A stretch of DNA of 64,000 bases from Chionis minor. Lineage: Eukaryota; Chordata; Aves; Charadriiformes; Chionididae. A program made the position numbers and the translations under genes. Location: the NCBI GenBank assembly GCA_013398295.1, contig VZSF01010491.1, forward strand, positions 699,003 through 763,002. The letters run 5' to 3'. Each line of letters opens with the position of its first letter. The stretch's first letter is position 1. Positions 1 through 13,100 of this stretch are shown in pieces. The notes beneath the pieces are model-generated. The model made no database searches. It had not been told where the DNA came from and was given only the letters and a program-made list of their open reading frames with translations.

Positions 1-129
1 AACTATTGCTGTGAAAAGCAAAACCATACCACCTGATGCTAAGCATACCAAGCAAGAGAAATCTGAAGTGAGGTTATCTTCCCTTTCAGTTTGCTCAGTG
101 CAAAATGCTTTGAAGTATTAGTGTTGTAG

Positions 130-1010
130 AATCATAGAGGTATATAGCTCAAAAGGATTTGAAAAGCTACAAACTTCTTCCACTGTCCCAAGGCAGAATC
201 AGCTGCTCCAGTGTCATTACCAGGGAAAGTTTCTCCCAATTGCTCCTGAAAACTGGCTTCTTATTCCTACAGTTCACCATCATTACCATCAGAAAGTGCT
301 TCCCATTTTCAAACCAGAAACTTCTTCATTGCTATACTCAAACTGCCACTCCGTTACTCCACAGTAGTGCTGCGGCACTGAAATATGTCTCTCTTCTCTC
401 TTCAGTCTCCCATTCTTTGGGCTAAAAAGCCCTCGATCTCTCACTATCAGATGCTGTTTGCTGCATCCCTGAGGACTCTTACTGCTCTCCTGTGCACTTT
501 TTCCAGTTGGTATCCGGGTTCTCTGCTGTCAGCACAGCTCTTGAGCTGGCTTGTCCAGTCATAGGCTCAGTGAACCCTCATACATATGCAGCTCATACTG
601 CTATCCCTAATGGCACTTTCCCCCCCCTTTCTTGCAACTGGAGGATAATGTTGCCCCAGGTTCACCTTGTAACTAACTACACCCCCCAGATCCCTTTCTG
701 CCAAACTCCTGCCCATTTAGCCCTTCCCCAACTGTGCCCATTCATCCTATTGCTTCTGAGAAAGCAGAGCTTTGGACTTGTGTTTATTGAGTTATGCCAT
801 CCTTTTTCAGCCCAAGTCTCTAATTCATTGAGAGTCTTTAGAACTCATATCTGTACTGAGATATGCACACAGCACTCCTAGCTCGGTGTCATCTGCAAAT
901 TTAATAATCTGTCTCTACTTTAAGAAAGTGTTGAGTAGTGATGGATAAAAAACAACCTCAGCCAGACCTCTCACAACAGTCTTCATTTTTGATTCACCAG
1001 TTTCCAGCCG
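130..1010 (-). mobile_element. Ancient, degraded CR1-like LINE fragment
   Basis: The plus strand begins with an AGAATCATAGAGG-type motif near 128, as at the inverted 3' end of CR1 elements. Near 883-906 it carries GTGTCATCTGCAAATTTAAT, which resembles the antisense of the CR1 reverse-transcriptase segment around the F-A-D-D motif. Between these points the text is diverged and has no open frame. The match is from memory of the family; bounds and subfamily are uncertain. Confidence 0.42.
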
Positions 1011-4000
1011 TCCTGTTGACTAGGGCAGGTTTATTCACCTACACCTCCCCTCTGATTATAAAACCCCAGTCTGGTCTTTCATATCTATTTACGGTGAGAG
1101 AGTTAGAAATAAAGATATCACTAATGAGGGATGTAATTTTCTCAAACAGAAGCCATCATGCATAATTGGAGAGCTGCAAAGACCTGTGCCCAAAGAATTG
1201 CCAACCCAAAGGAAGAAGACTCAAATGTTAAAATGGATTGGTAGCCACTGCTTTGACTTTCTTTCAGGGGTTTAGCATGTTGAAACATCTTTAATACTTT
1301 AAAGAAATCAAGCCCTAAGGTACTTACCCCATTCTTTCTTACAGCAAGGAATGGAGACGAAGCAAGGCGAAAGTAAAAGGCCAAGAAAAGGTACAATTTT
1401 CCATGACCACTGTAATGAAGTCTAGAGAATAGTCTTTAAGGAAAATAGAGCCACTGTTGTTTGTGTTGTAAGTGGCATTTCTGTTTCGGCTTGGGCTTTC
1501 ACATTGTGCCAGGTGTTTAAGATCTGGCTCCCTCACAACTGTTCCTCCCTAATTTAGAATTGCAGTAGCTTCTTCACACAGTTTATTCCCTGAAGCATTA
1601 AACACAATTAAAAGCATTAAAAAGATCAATGTACATTTCTAGGGTAATCTTCTGATATTTCCCCACTGGCTGTCTTATCTCTGGCTTTTCCTCATACTAT
1701 TCTGTTTTGTCTGTGTGAAATCTGACAATAAGTATGTATTTGAGAGTGTCTTGAAGATCAGTGCCTCCACAGAGAATAATTGAAACTCTTCATGAACATC
1801 CTTGGAGTGAAAACAATACGAAAGCTAAAGTTACAGATGTTTGATGTTTCTATGTTTTTAGCTTTTGTTTGGTTTGGGTTTGTTTGGGTTTTTATTGGTA
1901 ATAGTAGATTCTTTTGTATCGCTTCACCAAGGCTTCTGGTCAATAATAGGTTGCAGTGCTAGCCAGGCTGGGTCCTGGCTGGTGCAGTGGTGCCCCAGGC
2001 AGGTACCCCCCGGCCAGCAAGTGATCCAGATAAGCTACTCAGGCAAACTTGATACCTGCCCATGGCATGGCCATGGGTAAATTTCCCCACTCCAAGGGCA
2101 GATTTACCCATCCTTACCGTCTGCAGTGTAGTGTTCACCCATTTCGCACAGTCAAGACTGGGCCAGCAGATGAAGGAGGCACTCTGTCCTTCTCATTTAC
2201 CACCGCACTACTGGTCATTGCCCCAAAGGCTTTACAATCTACTTTGAAGCAAAGCATGAAAAAGCATAAACAAATGGGGGAAGGACAAATGGAGATCAAA
2301 GGCGACCAGGGCAATGAAGATAAGATCAAGTAATGATGCATATCTGCCCTTGCCCAATTAAATGGTTACAAATCGTCTTAAAAATCAGCTGACCTTCCAA
2401 CAGGTTCAGAGTTAATTACATTGTGTGTGGTTTGGTTTTCCTATTTTTAATCAGATTTTTCTCTTTCCTTACTGCAGAAGTAATTCTGCATGGAAACTAC
2501 CTGTAAAAGGCCAAAACTTCTGACCTAGTTCAGAAAGGGAAGTCTGAAAACAGCACAGGGGAATTCAAGGGAAGAATGGAGAAATGAGTCATTTAGGGTG
2601 CCAGCCCAAGGAAAGAGGGAAACAAAGTCACAGCAGAGGTCTTATTAGGAGCTGGTGGTCTAAGATACTTAGAGATCTGGGGGTGCAAAGCCAATTCCAT
2701 TTTGCTGAGCAAGCAATGCACTCTTGTGCCAGGGCTTCCCAGCTGTTAAATGAGAGCAGAATTGTCTTTTTTTTTATTACCAGTGGTATATACAGAGAAA
2801 CTAGAGAGATTAGAGAGTGATGTCTTCGAATATGGCAGTTGACATCACAGTACAAGAGTAAGGGCAGGAGCCTGGGGAAGAGGGCTTGCACCATGAATTT
2901 GTGAGCCCAGTGCTGCATGGAGTCCACAGAGCTGTGCAGACCTCTAATAAATAACAAGCTGGAGACAAGGAAAGCTATGAATTTAGGAAAGCCATAAGGT
3001 GACCCTGTCTGCTGTGACTCAACATTTAATAAAATTAAGATTTCACCTCTTCTGTAGTTTCATGTGGATAAGCCACAACCGCCTAATATAGATTCAGCTC
3101 AGCAGATCTCTACTATCATTTCTTGCTGTGAAATCATATTATTCTAAACGCTTGACTTCATTACTATGGCAGACAAATCACTGCTGTTACGATGCCTTTT
3201 TATGTATGATACACACACCATTGCTTCTCTGCTCTGTTTACTATCCTTCCTCATTGTCTCCATCAGGCACAGAGTAACAAGAAACCATACCAGTGTAATT
3301 TACTCTCCTCAGTATGCTATTTCGCTAAAATATTTTTCTTTCATATGGCACCCCAAAAAAAAAAAATAAATACAAGACTATTACTATGGTTGAAAAATCA
3401 AGCTAGTTAGGTAATGTCAAATTGGCAGACATTCAGCATCCTTCAATTACCCCCCTTGTACATATGCATTCTGGCATAGCCTTTAATTAACTTGATCATA
3501 CCATTTTTTTTCCCAGTGAAAACATGTCATTAAGTACCCAGGGTGAGTGAGGACCCAGTATAGAGCATTCTGCTTTCTCCTTAATGTTTAACAGGCTTAT
3601 TTTCTATAATCCTCAAAACCCCTGCTCTGAAGACGGACTAATTAATTTCTGCCTGGTTTTCTGCCATGCCACTGCTGTATGCAAGCCCTTCAGAAAAGAC
3701 ATGTTAATTTTCACAGCAGCCTGGAGAGTTGGACGCGGGGTAGGGAGGTGTGGGAGACAGTAATTTTCATTTTACAAGGAACAAGCCAAAACTGCAATCC
3801 TCAGTGGATCTGAGGGAACTGAAAGACAGTCCCCCTGTTCCCATCACGCCCCACATCAAAGAAGCATAAAACACACATCCCCAAGCAGGAGCACAGCGCT
3901 GGGCTCCCTGGGGATGGTGCGTGCTTCAGTCAGTGGCAGAGATACCGGGATGGGCTGGTGCAAGTCCCAGCGCGTGTGGCCCCACCGAGCCGCCCCGAGG

Positions 4001-4899
4001 GATGCAGCCACTGTGGGGAGCCCCAGGAGATGGTGCACACCGGAGTTGATGTGCACAGGATTGGTGCTCAGAAATGGCCAAGCTGTTTCGGCTGAAGTTT
4101 TCCAGCAAAATCAGGTTGACCTGAAGATCTAGTGAGGAAGTGCTCAGCTCACACTTTATCAAAAGCTAACAAAGTGACAGAAAACAGAATTTGACAATCA
4201 GAAGCACCAGATAACTGTAATAATAAGTTCTAATTCTCATAATGAGAAAAAAAAGTAACATGTCTGGCCATATCCAAAATTGAGATTGATTTTGACAGTC
4301 TGACAGCATAGTTTTAATTGCTGTTTATAGCTCAGCACTTTTGTGAACCCGCATAATCAATTAGGAGAGCTGCCAGCAGCTAAACACAGCCGTGTTTGCA
4401 CACCAGCTTAGGGAGATAGACCAGGGCAGTTTTGCCTGTTCCAGGCTGCAGATGGGCCAGCACGGCTCTGGCCATTGCCACCTCTGCCCAGGGCCACCTC
4501 TTGCCCTCACCAAGGTCAGGGGCACATCCACCAGGGTCACATTAACATACATATTCATATGCACTAGAAAACCTTGTTACAAAGCTACATCTTAGGGCCA
4601 TATCCAGCACCAGGGGCTTTCTGATAAAGATACCCATCTGTAGGAGTTTGAAGGACTACACTTTAGTCTTGACAGGTGAGTGTGGATCCACTTTATCCAG
4701 CTGGTGGCGAAGTGAAGCTAGGAGGATGAAGAACCATGGACAGGATGGTCTTCAAGCCATCATGTGTTCAAGCATCACAGCCTGCCACGATGAGCCCTCC
4801 TTGGCACGGTGTGCCATTAACACTGAGAGGTGCCAGAGCACAAATTATTTTCTGAAGCGCTGATGTGGAATTTTACCCAGCTACTGTGAACAGAACAAC
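1011..4899. other. Intergenic, no recognisable gene
   Basis: Short chance reading frames only, none with a recognisable domain or credible splice partners. A T/G-rich run of TTTGGG-like units lies at about 1863-1893, and a short A tract lies near 3354-3366. I see nothing else I can name. Confidence 0.5.
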
Positions 4900-5117
4900 A
4901 AGGAAGCTCACCAGCTTCATTGCCCTTCTCTGGATGCACCAACATGCCCAGGTCCTTTTCCTGCAGGCAGCTTTCCAGCCACTTGTCCCCAAGCCTGTAG
5001 CGCTGCCTGGGGTTGTTGTGACCTGAGGGCAAGACCCGGCACTTGGCCTTGTTGAACCTCCAACCATTGGCCTCAGTCCATGGATCCAGCTTGTCCACAT
5101 CCCTCTGTAAAGGCAAG
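4900..5117 (-). mobile_element. CR1 LINE fragment (reverse-transcriptase C-terminal part)
   Basis: Read on the minus strand it encodes a segment with [18 protein letters not shown] and [12 protein letters not shown]. These match the better preserved CR1 reading frame at 47.0-47.9 kb in this same window. The similarity fades below about 4940. It is truncated at both ends and non-functional. Confidence 0.8.
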
Positions 5118-6775
5118 TGCTTATAAGATCTGCTTATAGGGCTGGATTGAAAAATATGCTTAGATGCGTTTCTGAGTCAGAGCCAGAAACAATTCTCCCA
5201 ATTCACCCCTTTTGATTGAGATTCATTGCAGCAGCAGACAGACAGTAGCTTTCATTAAATCCTTGGTGTCAACGTGAGATTCAATACACCCTTAATTGCA
5301 ACACTCTGACTGGCATGTCTACAATATTTTCAAGGAGAATAGAAAATCTTAATCTCCGCAGGACTGTACCAGCCCACAGCAAACAGCCCTGGGAACAGCA
5401 CACAGCGCCCTGTGAGACACAGGTAAGACAAACTGTTCCACATTACAGCAAACACCAGCATATTTTAATTTTGCTCCAAAACCAGCCAAATGAGAGACAT
5501 TAACTTGAAGGAATGAATGTAACTAATTAGATTCAAACACCAAGGCAATCCGTCTGCAATTCTCACCCCAGTTTGCTAGCTAACAGGTGACTCCCTGTGC
5601 TTGAAGCAAGCAAAGATTTACTGAGCAAAAATAAGCAATTTTCAGAATATTCTCATGGTAAACAACCATTTTAAATTGAAAGACAAAGCAGAGAGTTTCT
5701 TTAGAACTATCTGTCTGCCAAACTCTCCGAACACACATGCCTTTTAAGCAGGCTCGGACAAAATATTTTATATGTATTGATCAAGTGACACCAACAGGCT
5801 CAGTAAAATCTTCTACCTCTGTTTTTATGAGCTGACAATAAAGAAAGTTACATTTTGGAGGAAAGGAGAGTAGCAAACCATGGCTACCAATATTCAAATG
5901 ACAAAAACCTCTGTGTGAATTCCAGATGTCAGCCATGTGTTATGGTTTAATAGTTCAGGTCTGAGTCACAAGCCCTGAAACCTGTTACGAAACACATGCC
6001 TGCTTGCGTGTGTGCATGCACATACCAGTGCGAACTGCTCAAAAAAGAAAAGTCGTATTTTTTGTGTCATTAGTAGCACTGGAGAAAAGCGGTTAATCTG
6101 AGCTGAGGTGGGAGAAAATTAGCAAAGTTTTTCCTGTGCCACAGACCAAGGATGTGATAATTTGTAGTTTTAATATTTACAAAGAATGAGTTAAAACTGA
6201 AGAGAAATTAAACACCCACTTCACAAGCAAGTGTAATGCTTTCAAATCCTAAAAGTCCAATCACACCCTGTGTCTTGAATAATCTCTGGCCTAAATCACC
6301 CACACCCCTGCCATGTGAAACTCACGGAAGACCAAGTAGTTCCTAGCCCAGACCTTTCAAACGGTAATATTTATATTGTGGTTTATTAGGTCCTTTTACT
6401 ATTTTTTTTTTCTTCTCACATAAAAGGAATAAATATTTGTGGCACCAATGTTCAGCAAGAGCTATCACATGCTTCATCTTTCTGGTGAAGAAACCTAGAG
6501 GAGAACAGTTTACTGCTCTGTGTACAGCTCGTGGCTGTGAGCAGGCACCCCTCACCCACCATTTTGGGCTCTCCCTGGCTCTGGGTGGTGGGCTTGCAGG
6601 GGAGCTAGCGAGCGAGATGCTCCCTCTACGCTGTGCTCCAGCTTGTCTGCCAGCCCAAAGCAGGGACCTGCATGCAAGGGGAATAATCTGGTTTGGCTCA
6701 TCAATTCTTCATTCATCCCTTCCTCCTGGAACCAGCCTTGCCTGTGCTGTGCTCCCACATGCTGCAATCAGCCCA
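5118..6775. other. Intergenic, no recognisable gene
   Basis: AT-rich unique sequence without a supportable reading frame. A short alternating purine-pyrimidine stretch (TGCGTGTGTGCATGCACAT) lies near 6005-6024. Confidence 0.5.
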
Positions 6776-6840
6776 CTCCCTCCCTCCTTCCTTCCCTCCC
6801 TCCTTCCTTCCCTCTCTCCTTCCTTCCCTCCCTCCCTCCA
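6776..6840. repeat. Homopyrimidine (TCCC/TTCC)n microsatellite
   Basis: About 65 bases consist only of C and T, built from CCCT and CCTT units. The interval supplies low-complexity residues to several overlapping chance frames (a Pro/Ser/Leu-rich run on plus, Gly/Glu/Arg-rich on minus), which argues against those frames being genes. Confidence 0.95.
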
Positions 6841-9800
6841 TCTGGGCAGCCCTCTCAGAGGCAGAGTAAATCAGGAGCTCTGGGACCTGGACCAATTGGT
6901 CTCGGGGAACTTGCACAGCAGTGAAATCCATAAGGAGCTGTGGACACTTTACCACCCCCAAGAACACACCCCTGAACTCTCACAGGCAGTTGCACGTTTT
7001 CCCAGCAGATTTAAAATGTCCATTTGTATTTACACACACATGTGGGAAGTTCATGCACCCACACAGCCACTCGCTCATGCAAACCTGAGCCAGGTAGGCC
7101 AGCGTGTCAAGCGCACACACGCAGCGTGCACAGTTAATACATGCTAGGCATGCACAAATACACCCACATTTTCATGAAAATTAAGCCTTTAAAGCCACGT
7201 TTAAATAAGCTGTGTTAGAGGATTGTAATGACCCCACAAAGGGACAAGTGGGATAGTGGCAATGAACTGGTCCAAGCAGAACTACTTCAGAGAAGGTCAT
7301 GCTGGCAGGCTGGAGAGGGGAGGAAAGATGAGCAAACTTCAGCCAGGGGAACCACAGCAAGGTGCTCCTCAGCAGCGGAGCCGGCTGTCTGCCTGCTCCT
7401 TGGGGCCTCCCAGCTGGACGCCTCAGCTGCTGGAGGGTGGTCATCAGGCTAAAGAAACTGAAATAATGCTGATGCTGTCTCCGTACCAGTCTTTAAAAGC
7501 AAGAGATGGACAGTGCTTGCTTGCTAAGTACCTGTGTGCCAGCAGTGCACCAGAGGTTTCAGTCTGTCCCAGGGGTGCCTGCAAAGAGGGCAGCCCTCTG
7601 CCTGGGAGCTCACAATAGGTTTTTGTGTTTCCTCCAAAGCTCCCTCCACTGTAAAGCCTGGGCTTGGGGGCAGGGAAGGAGGGATGTTAAACCACACTGG
7701 GAAAAAAACAACCCAAAATACAACCACCAAACACATTTATGCTCCAGTCTTTGCAAATTAAGATTTCACACGGGAATCTGGACAGGTGCAGCGTTACCAG
7801 ATCTGGCAGTGGCAGCCCCCTGCCCTATATAGCTGCCCCTTATTTATCTTGCTGTGGTTTCCACTTAGCTGGGTCCCACAGCAGTGAGGATTTCAGACTC
7901 TGTGTGGCTGAGAAGGGGCAGCTGCTGCTCTGCTGTGGCCGGTGTGGGGAGGAAGCAGCCCCCGGCGCCGGGCACTTGCTCAGGAGGGAAACTTCTGCCC
8001 GCCGGCTGCGTGCGTGGCCATGCTCTCAGGGACAGGCACGGGTTGCCAGTGACACCTCGTCACCAAGATACCGCTTATCTCCTGTGTGCAAATGGAGAAC
8101 ACCAGCTTCTCGTGACAATGCCAGCGCAGCCCTAAACAGCTCGCAACGCAGGCATTGAGCAAGACGTTTTCAGCACGCCCTTTTTCAAGAATTACAAATA
8201 TTACACATGAGCCTGGCCCTAATTTTGGCAGCTCCTGTAGAAGGTCCCCAAGTAAAAGCCTTTCCCTCAGCTTCTGCTGTTTGTAGGGGCTGCAGTGGAA
8301 AAGAATACCCGAATGACTGGGGCAGGAGGAACTTGGCTCCATGGACATGGTCAAGGCCAAGTCACCCCATGAGGTTTGCAGACACACATCACAGAACAAC
8401 AGCATTTGCACAATTTTTCATCTGCAGCATGACTCAATGGGAAATGGGGCTGATGGGGGCAAAGCGGAGAGGGAAGAAGCGAGTGCTGCAGCAGGGAGAA
8501 AGTGGCATGCGGAAACCGACAAAACTAGATTAAAAAACTAGTTTACAAAGGCCAGAAGTGCCACATGAGGGCATCATCAGAACTCCGTGAAGGCTGGCAG
8601 CTGCCCCACAAGGCTGAGGAGTTCAGAGGGCTGTGGGCAAGGGCTGGTGGGTGTCGAAGGGCACCTCACCCGAAACACGCAGGGTGGCCCCCAGGGACAC
8701 GGGGCATTGGAGTTTTCCTTCGCCACGGCAAAATATGCCCTCCGGCGGGGGAAAGCTGGATGCACACGCCGCCGGCAGCCCCAGCGTGGTGCAAAGCTGC
8801 TCTGCCCACACCTGCATCCCCCGGGAGCAATTTTTGCAAGGAGCCTTTTGACAACGCAGCCTGGCACTTGCACATCGAGGCTCAGCGGTTTCTGTTGGGT
8901 TTTTTTTTGGATGATGATTTTTCATAAAAGCCTACCCAATTCAGAAATATGGTTATGGAAATACAATAGAATACGTGTTAGCATACTGTTCTCCAGGGGC
9001 TGCTGCCAAAGCCGTGTTAGAATAGCTCCATCTCGTGGAAATCAGCAGCAGAACTGAGGGCAAACAATGACGAAGAGGGAGAAAAGCTGTAGGAAAATGT
9101 TGGCAACGCGTTCCTCAGCTGTGTGTGCCAGCAGTGGCTTCGGTTCCCATCTGCAGGGGGTTCGCCAGTCCTATCCTTCCAGAGTTTCACTCTGATCGGC
9201 AGGTTCGAAAAAAGATGGAAAATATCTTTGTGCAAAGCCAACAGAAATGGTGTATTTTATCTGACTTTTGATGCGTAACTGTAATATTCACACGGTTACT
9301 GCATGACCATGTCCAGAGCTCCCAGGAAGGTTAAGGGGCTGTGTGGTGGCTTCAAGCTTTGCCATGCAAAGCTCCACTTCAGAGCATCTCCCAAAGAGAC
9401 TCCTTCTCCCTCTGTTACTCCCTGTCTCCATCTGTACCTTGCTCAGCATTTCTTTCTTGTCTCTATCATCTATATCATCTTCCTCTTCTCCTTTTGCAGC
9501 TTGTTCCGGGAGTGTCTGTATCACTGCACATGTAAATCAGAGGGAACATCTGTACTGCAGAGTTCAAACACGTTCCTGTCTTTGAAAGAGTTTCCAGTTC
9601 AGATAAGCAACACTTTCAATCATGAATATGAAGCAAGCACACAGCATTAAAAGCATGAGGTTACATTTTAAAATAATAGTTATTTCCTCGTTCCTAATGT
9701 ACTGTTGGATTTATTCTTCTGTTTATCCAGAGCCTTTGATAATGGACTTTATCTTGCAAGTCTATTTAATCCGTGTCCTGGGGGACAGGAGAGACAAGAA

Positions 9801-10059
9801 GTGGATCCCATGAACTGCGCAAGACATCAACAAGCCACCAGCATAGATCAATGAACACAGATGCAACAATCTTCTCAGGTGAAACCAGACTCACCTGCAA
9901 GGGGCGCAAAGACATAAATGATGCTAAGAAGCTGGAGCACTCTTTGGACTTCAGGGGAGCTCTGCGTGACTGTGACCTTGGTATGCTGAGGGTACCTGGG
10001 AGTCCCTTAGCGAGCAGCGCCCACTCAGCACGTGGGCACGAGAGCTGGAGCTCACTCCC
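6841..10059. other. Intergenic, moderately GC-rich patches, no recognisable gene
   Basis: Two GC-richer patches occur, around 7940-8030 and 8640-8830, with more CpG than the surroundings. A TATATA-like string lies at about 7824-7829, ahead of the first patch. Overlapping short frames in all phases look like by-products of base composition. A CA-rich stretch runs through 7030-7170. An enhancer or an unannotated noncoding transcript is possible but not shown. Confidence 0.45.
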
Positions 10060-10101
10060 AGGAGATGCCAGCAAACTCCCGGGAGATGCCAGCAAACTCC
10101 C
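10060..10101 (+). repeat. Two-copy 21-bp tandem duplication
   Basis: The 21-base unit containing GGAGATGCCAGCAAACTCCC occurs twice in direct succession; the copies differ at the first base only. It lies in DNA with no supportable gene. Confidence 0.93.
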
Positions 10102-13100
10102 AGCAGTGTGCACCGCAGAGATCCCATACCGCTGAGGTCCAGGCAGTTGACAGTCTAGAAATGGGACCTAGGAAAGAAAGGCCATGGAAAATACTATTAG
10201 CTGAAACTCTAGACACAGTCACAGTGAAAGGAAGGCTCCCTGGAGTATCTGGCTACGGCTAGATTTTCCTCTGGCAGTGGGTAAGCCGCTAAATCTGTTA
10301 CAAACTCCAGGTCCTTCCCCTTCCCTCTGTCCTCTTCTCTCTGGATGAGTCTCCCCGAGGTCCTGCTCACTCTGCAATGCCAGGCATGGCTCCTCCACAC
10401 CAGATAACACAGGATCTGGCCCGGCAGCAAATCACACATTACTGTTTGTACTGCTTAGGCAGCTGAACACCAGAGGAGACAAGTGGTAAAACTAAATGAA
10501 AGGATAACATGGGAGGTGAATTTTGGAAATCTCATCGGAATTGTAGGAATTTCACTTTCTGCCACTGTTCACTGCACCATCCTCCTCCAAAGAGTTATTT
10601 CCACTCATATGTAAAAAAGATCATTTATACAGTACTATTGCCCCCCCTAGCCTCCATCTTTAATCAGGCCAGGTAAACCCTGGCCAGGGCAGGCTCACCA
10701 CTCACAAAGAGCTGCCTATCGAAAGACACTGATATCTGTGTCACACCAGCGCAACTTCAGGAACTGCCTCTTTGTTCATTCAAATGTAGGGCCAGTGCCC
10801 AGCCCTTGTGTTTCTTTAGGACCCACTGGTGTGTGACCTAGGGAAAATACACATCCTGTGGCACGCTGCAGACTGAGGGAGACCTGTGCCTCTGCGCCCC
10901 AGGCAGCACAGCTCAGATCAGCACATCAGCGTGAAAAAAGACAATTCACGCACCTGCTGGCAACACTGGTTTCAACATGGTTTCGTCTCCACGAGCTGGA
11001 GATGATGTCCCTAACCAACAGTGGCGAAGCAACGCAGCGGAGGGGACAGGGGCTGCAGCGCCAGCGGACTGCAGATGCTGCAGAGGATGTTCGGTGGAGG
11101 AAAGGGTCAATTTTTCTGAACAGCCAACGGCCAAAAAAGCAACGAGTTAAATTGCAGCAAGGAAAATACAGCTACACCAAGAGGAAAAAGCCTGTAATTG
11201 ATGGCAAGTGTGATTAGGCAACGGGCCCCGATGCCAGAGGAAGCGCTGGCTATTGGCCAGCACCGTCCTGGCGAGACTTTTTCGTCATCCCCTGCGGCAG
11301 GATGGAGCCCGGATGCAGGACCGAGCTGCACAACCCACTGCTGCTCCCTTCCTTTTGGGCTGGGGAGATAGCCATCCCAGGCCTTCCCTCTACAGGCCAA
11401 ATACTGGGGTGGTTGTTCAGCTGCTCCCAGCTGCCCCAGGAGAGTGTAGACCGCCAGGCTACAGTCTCGAGCATTTCACTACCTTTTTTAAAAGTTTTCC
11501 AAAAAGGAAGAGAAGGCTTGCTTGTGGCTTTAATGTGAAAGCAACTAGTATTTTGAAGGGATAGCAATATGCAAACAATTAACACAAAGCTGAGCTGCAG
11601 TGCAAAGCTCTGATGTGCTTTCTCTGATGACAATGAAGCCTTACTGAAGACTGAGTTGTTGAGTGAAACGTGGTCAAAAGACTAATCACCAAACTGCAGA
11701 CAGCTACACCTGGCAATACGGTAGGACATTCGTCCAGCAATCTTTCAGGGGGCTGAAGAGTAAACCAGCCTGCCTCTGACCAGGATCTGACAAACTCATT
11801 GTGTCTAAACGTTTGCAAAACCTTTGCGAATGGGGACTAGGCATTCAGTGTATACCTAAAAGAAAAAATGTGAAAGCAGATGTTAGAGCAGGCGGGATTT
11901 CTGGGTTGAGTATCTGATGGAAGAAGAGACCTGTGTCTCCAGGTCGTCAGCATCTGCCGTGTCCAGCTGGCAGAAGAGCATGGTTCCAGCAAGGACTGCC
12001 AAGGGATGACTCCGCACACACAGGACTGCTCACCTCATTTCCACATCGTTAGTCAGGCTGGGTGGTAAGAATTTCCCCTTTCAAACCCATCCGGTAGAAA
12101 CAGCTCATTAGCAGCACCCAGCTGCAGCCTCAGCTCCTAGCAGCCGCACAGAGAATGAAACACTGAGTTTTAGTTTTGTTCTCCCATCAGCAAACTAGAC
12201 CAGTCAAGGAATCATGCTTGGCCAGAAAGGCAAGATCACTGTGAGGACAGGGACTTCAGAGGCACGTCTCTAAAGCATGGTGAGGACAAAGGAACAAACA
12301 TTACCCTGCAGCAGTACATATCTCGGACATCAACATATTCCTGACCAAAGCAGCGTGCATTTTGCCTTGTTACTTACATGCAGTCATACCCAGCACAGGC
12401 TGTTACCCGGCAGCTGCATGAATGCTCATCAGGCAAAGACCATCAGTGCAAAACGAGCAGGTTTGTTTCAGCAGATTCGTATTTGTTAATATGAATGGGG
12501 GAGAGGGGGGAAAGAAACTTGAGAAGTGAATTGAAGCAGTCAAAACTGTGCAGAGACATCATTTCAAGCTCCCAGGCAGTCTGGCCAAGCATGACCTATG
12601 TTGTTTTTTTCCCCTTGTCACAGCAGTTTTGAGTTTCCTCTCATCATTCTCACCTACCCTGACCAGAGGTGCAGCCTGCTGCTGTGTTTCAGCACTCTCA
12701 AAACCCCAGTGTGGAGAAGGACAGGCAGGTCTCATCTGCCCACACAGTCTCACCAGTGGCCACTCTGCACCAAAGAGTCACGAAAACCCTCTCTCAGCTG
12801 GCACGTGGCTTGGGACGCTTCCAACCCACTTCAGACCCAGCGGAGGTGCCTGGGCCATGGGCACTCCTTGCCAGCATTTCTTACTTGAAGGTGGGCGGAG
12901 ATGTCTCTCTCCTCTCTTCCTGGAGCTCCATACACGGCAATTAATGTCACTGAACAACAGGACTTCCTTTTAAGATGCTCTTTTGTAATTTTAAAGCCTC
13001 TGTGCCAGAAGTTCTTTAAATAGCCAAGACTCACACTAGCTCCCTCTGTTTGGCTTTTTTTCTTTATCTCTGCCCAGCTTCCTCCCATTGCAAGGTTAAT

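Noticed and set aside
6437..7147. 236-codon plus-strand frame
   Set aside because: It runs through the homopyrimidine microsatellite, has no domain, and composition explains its openness.
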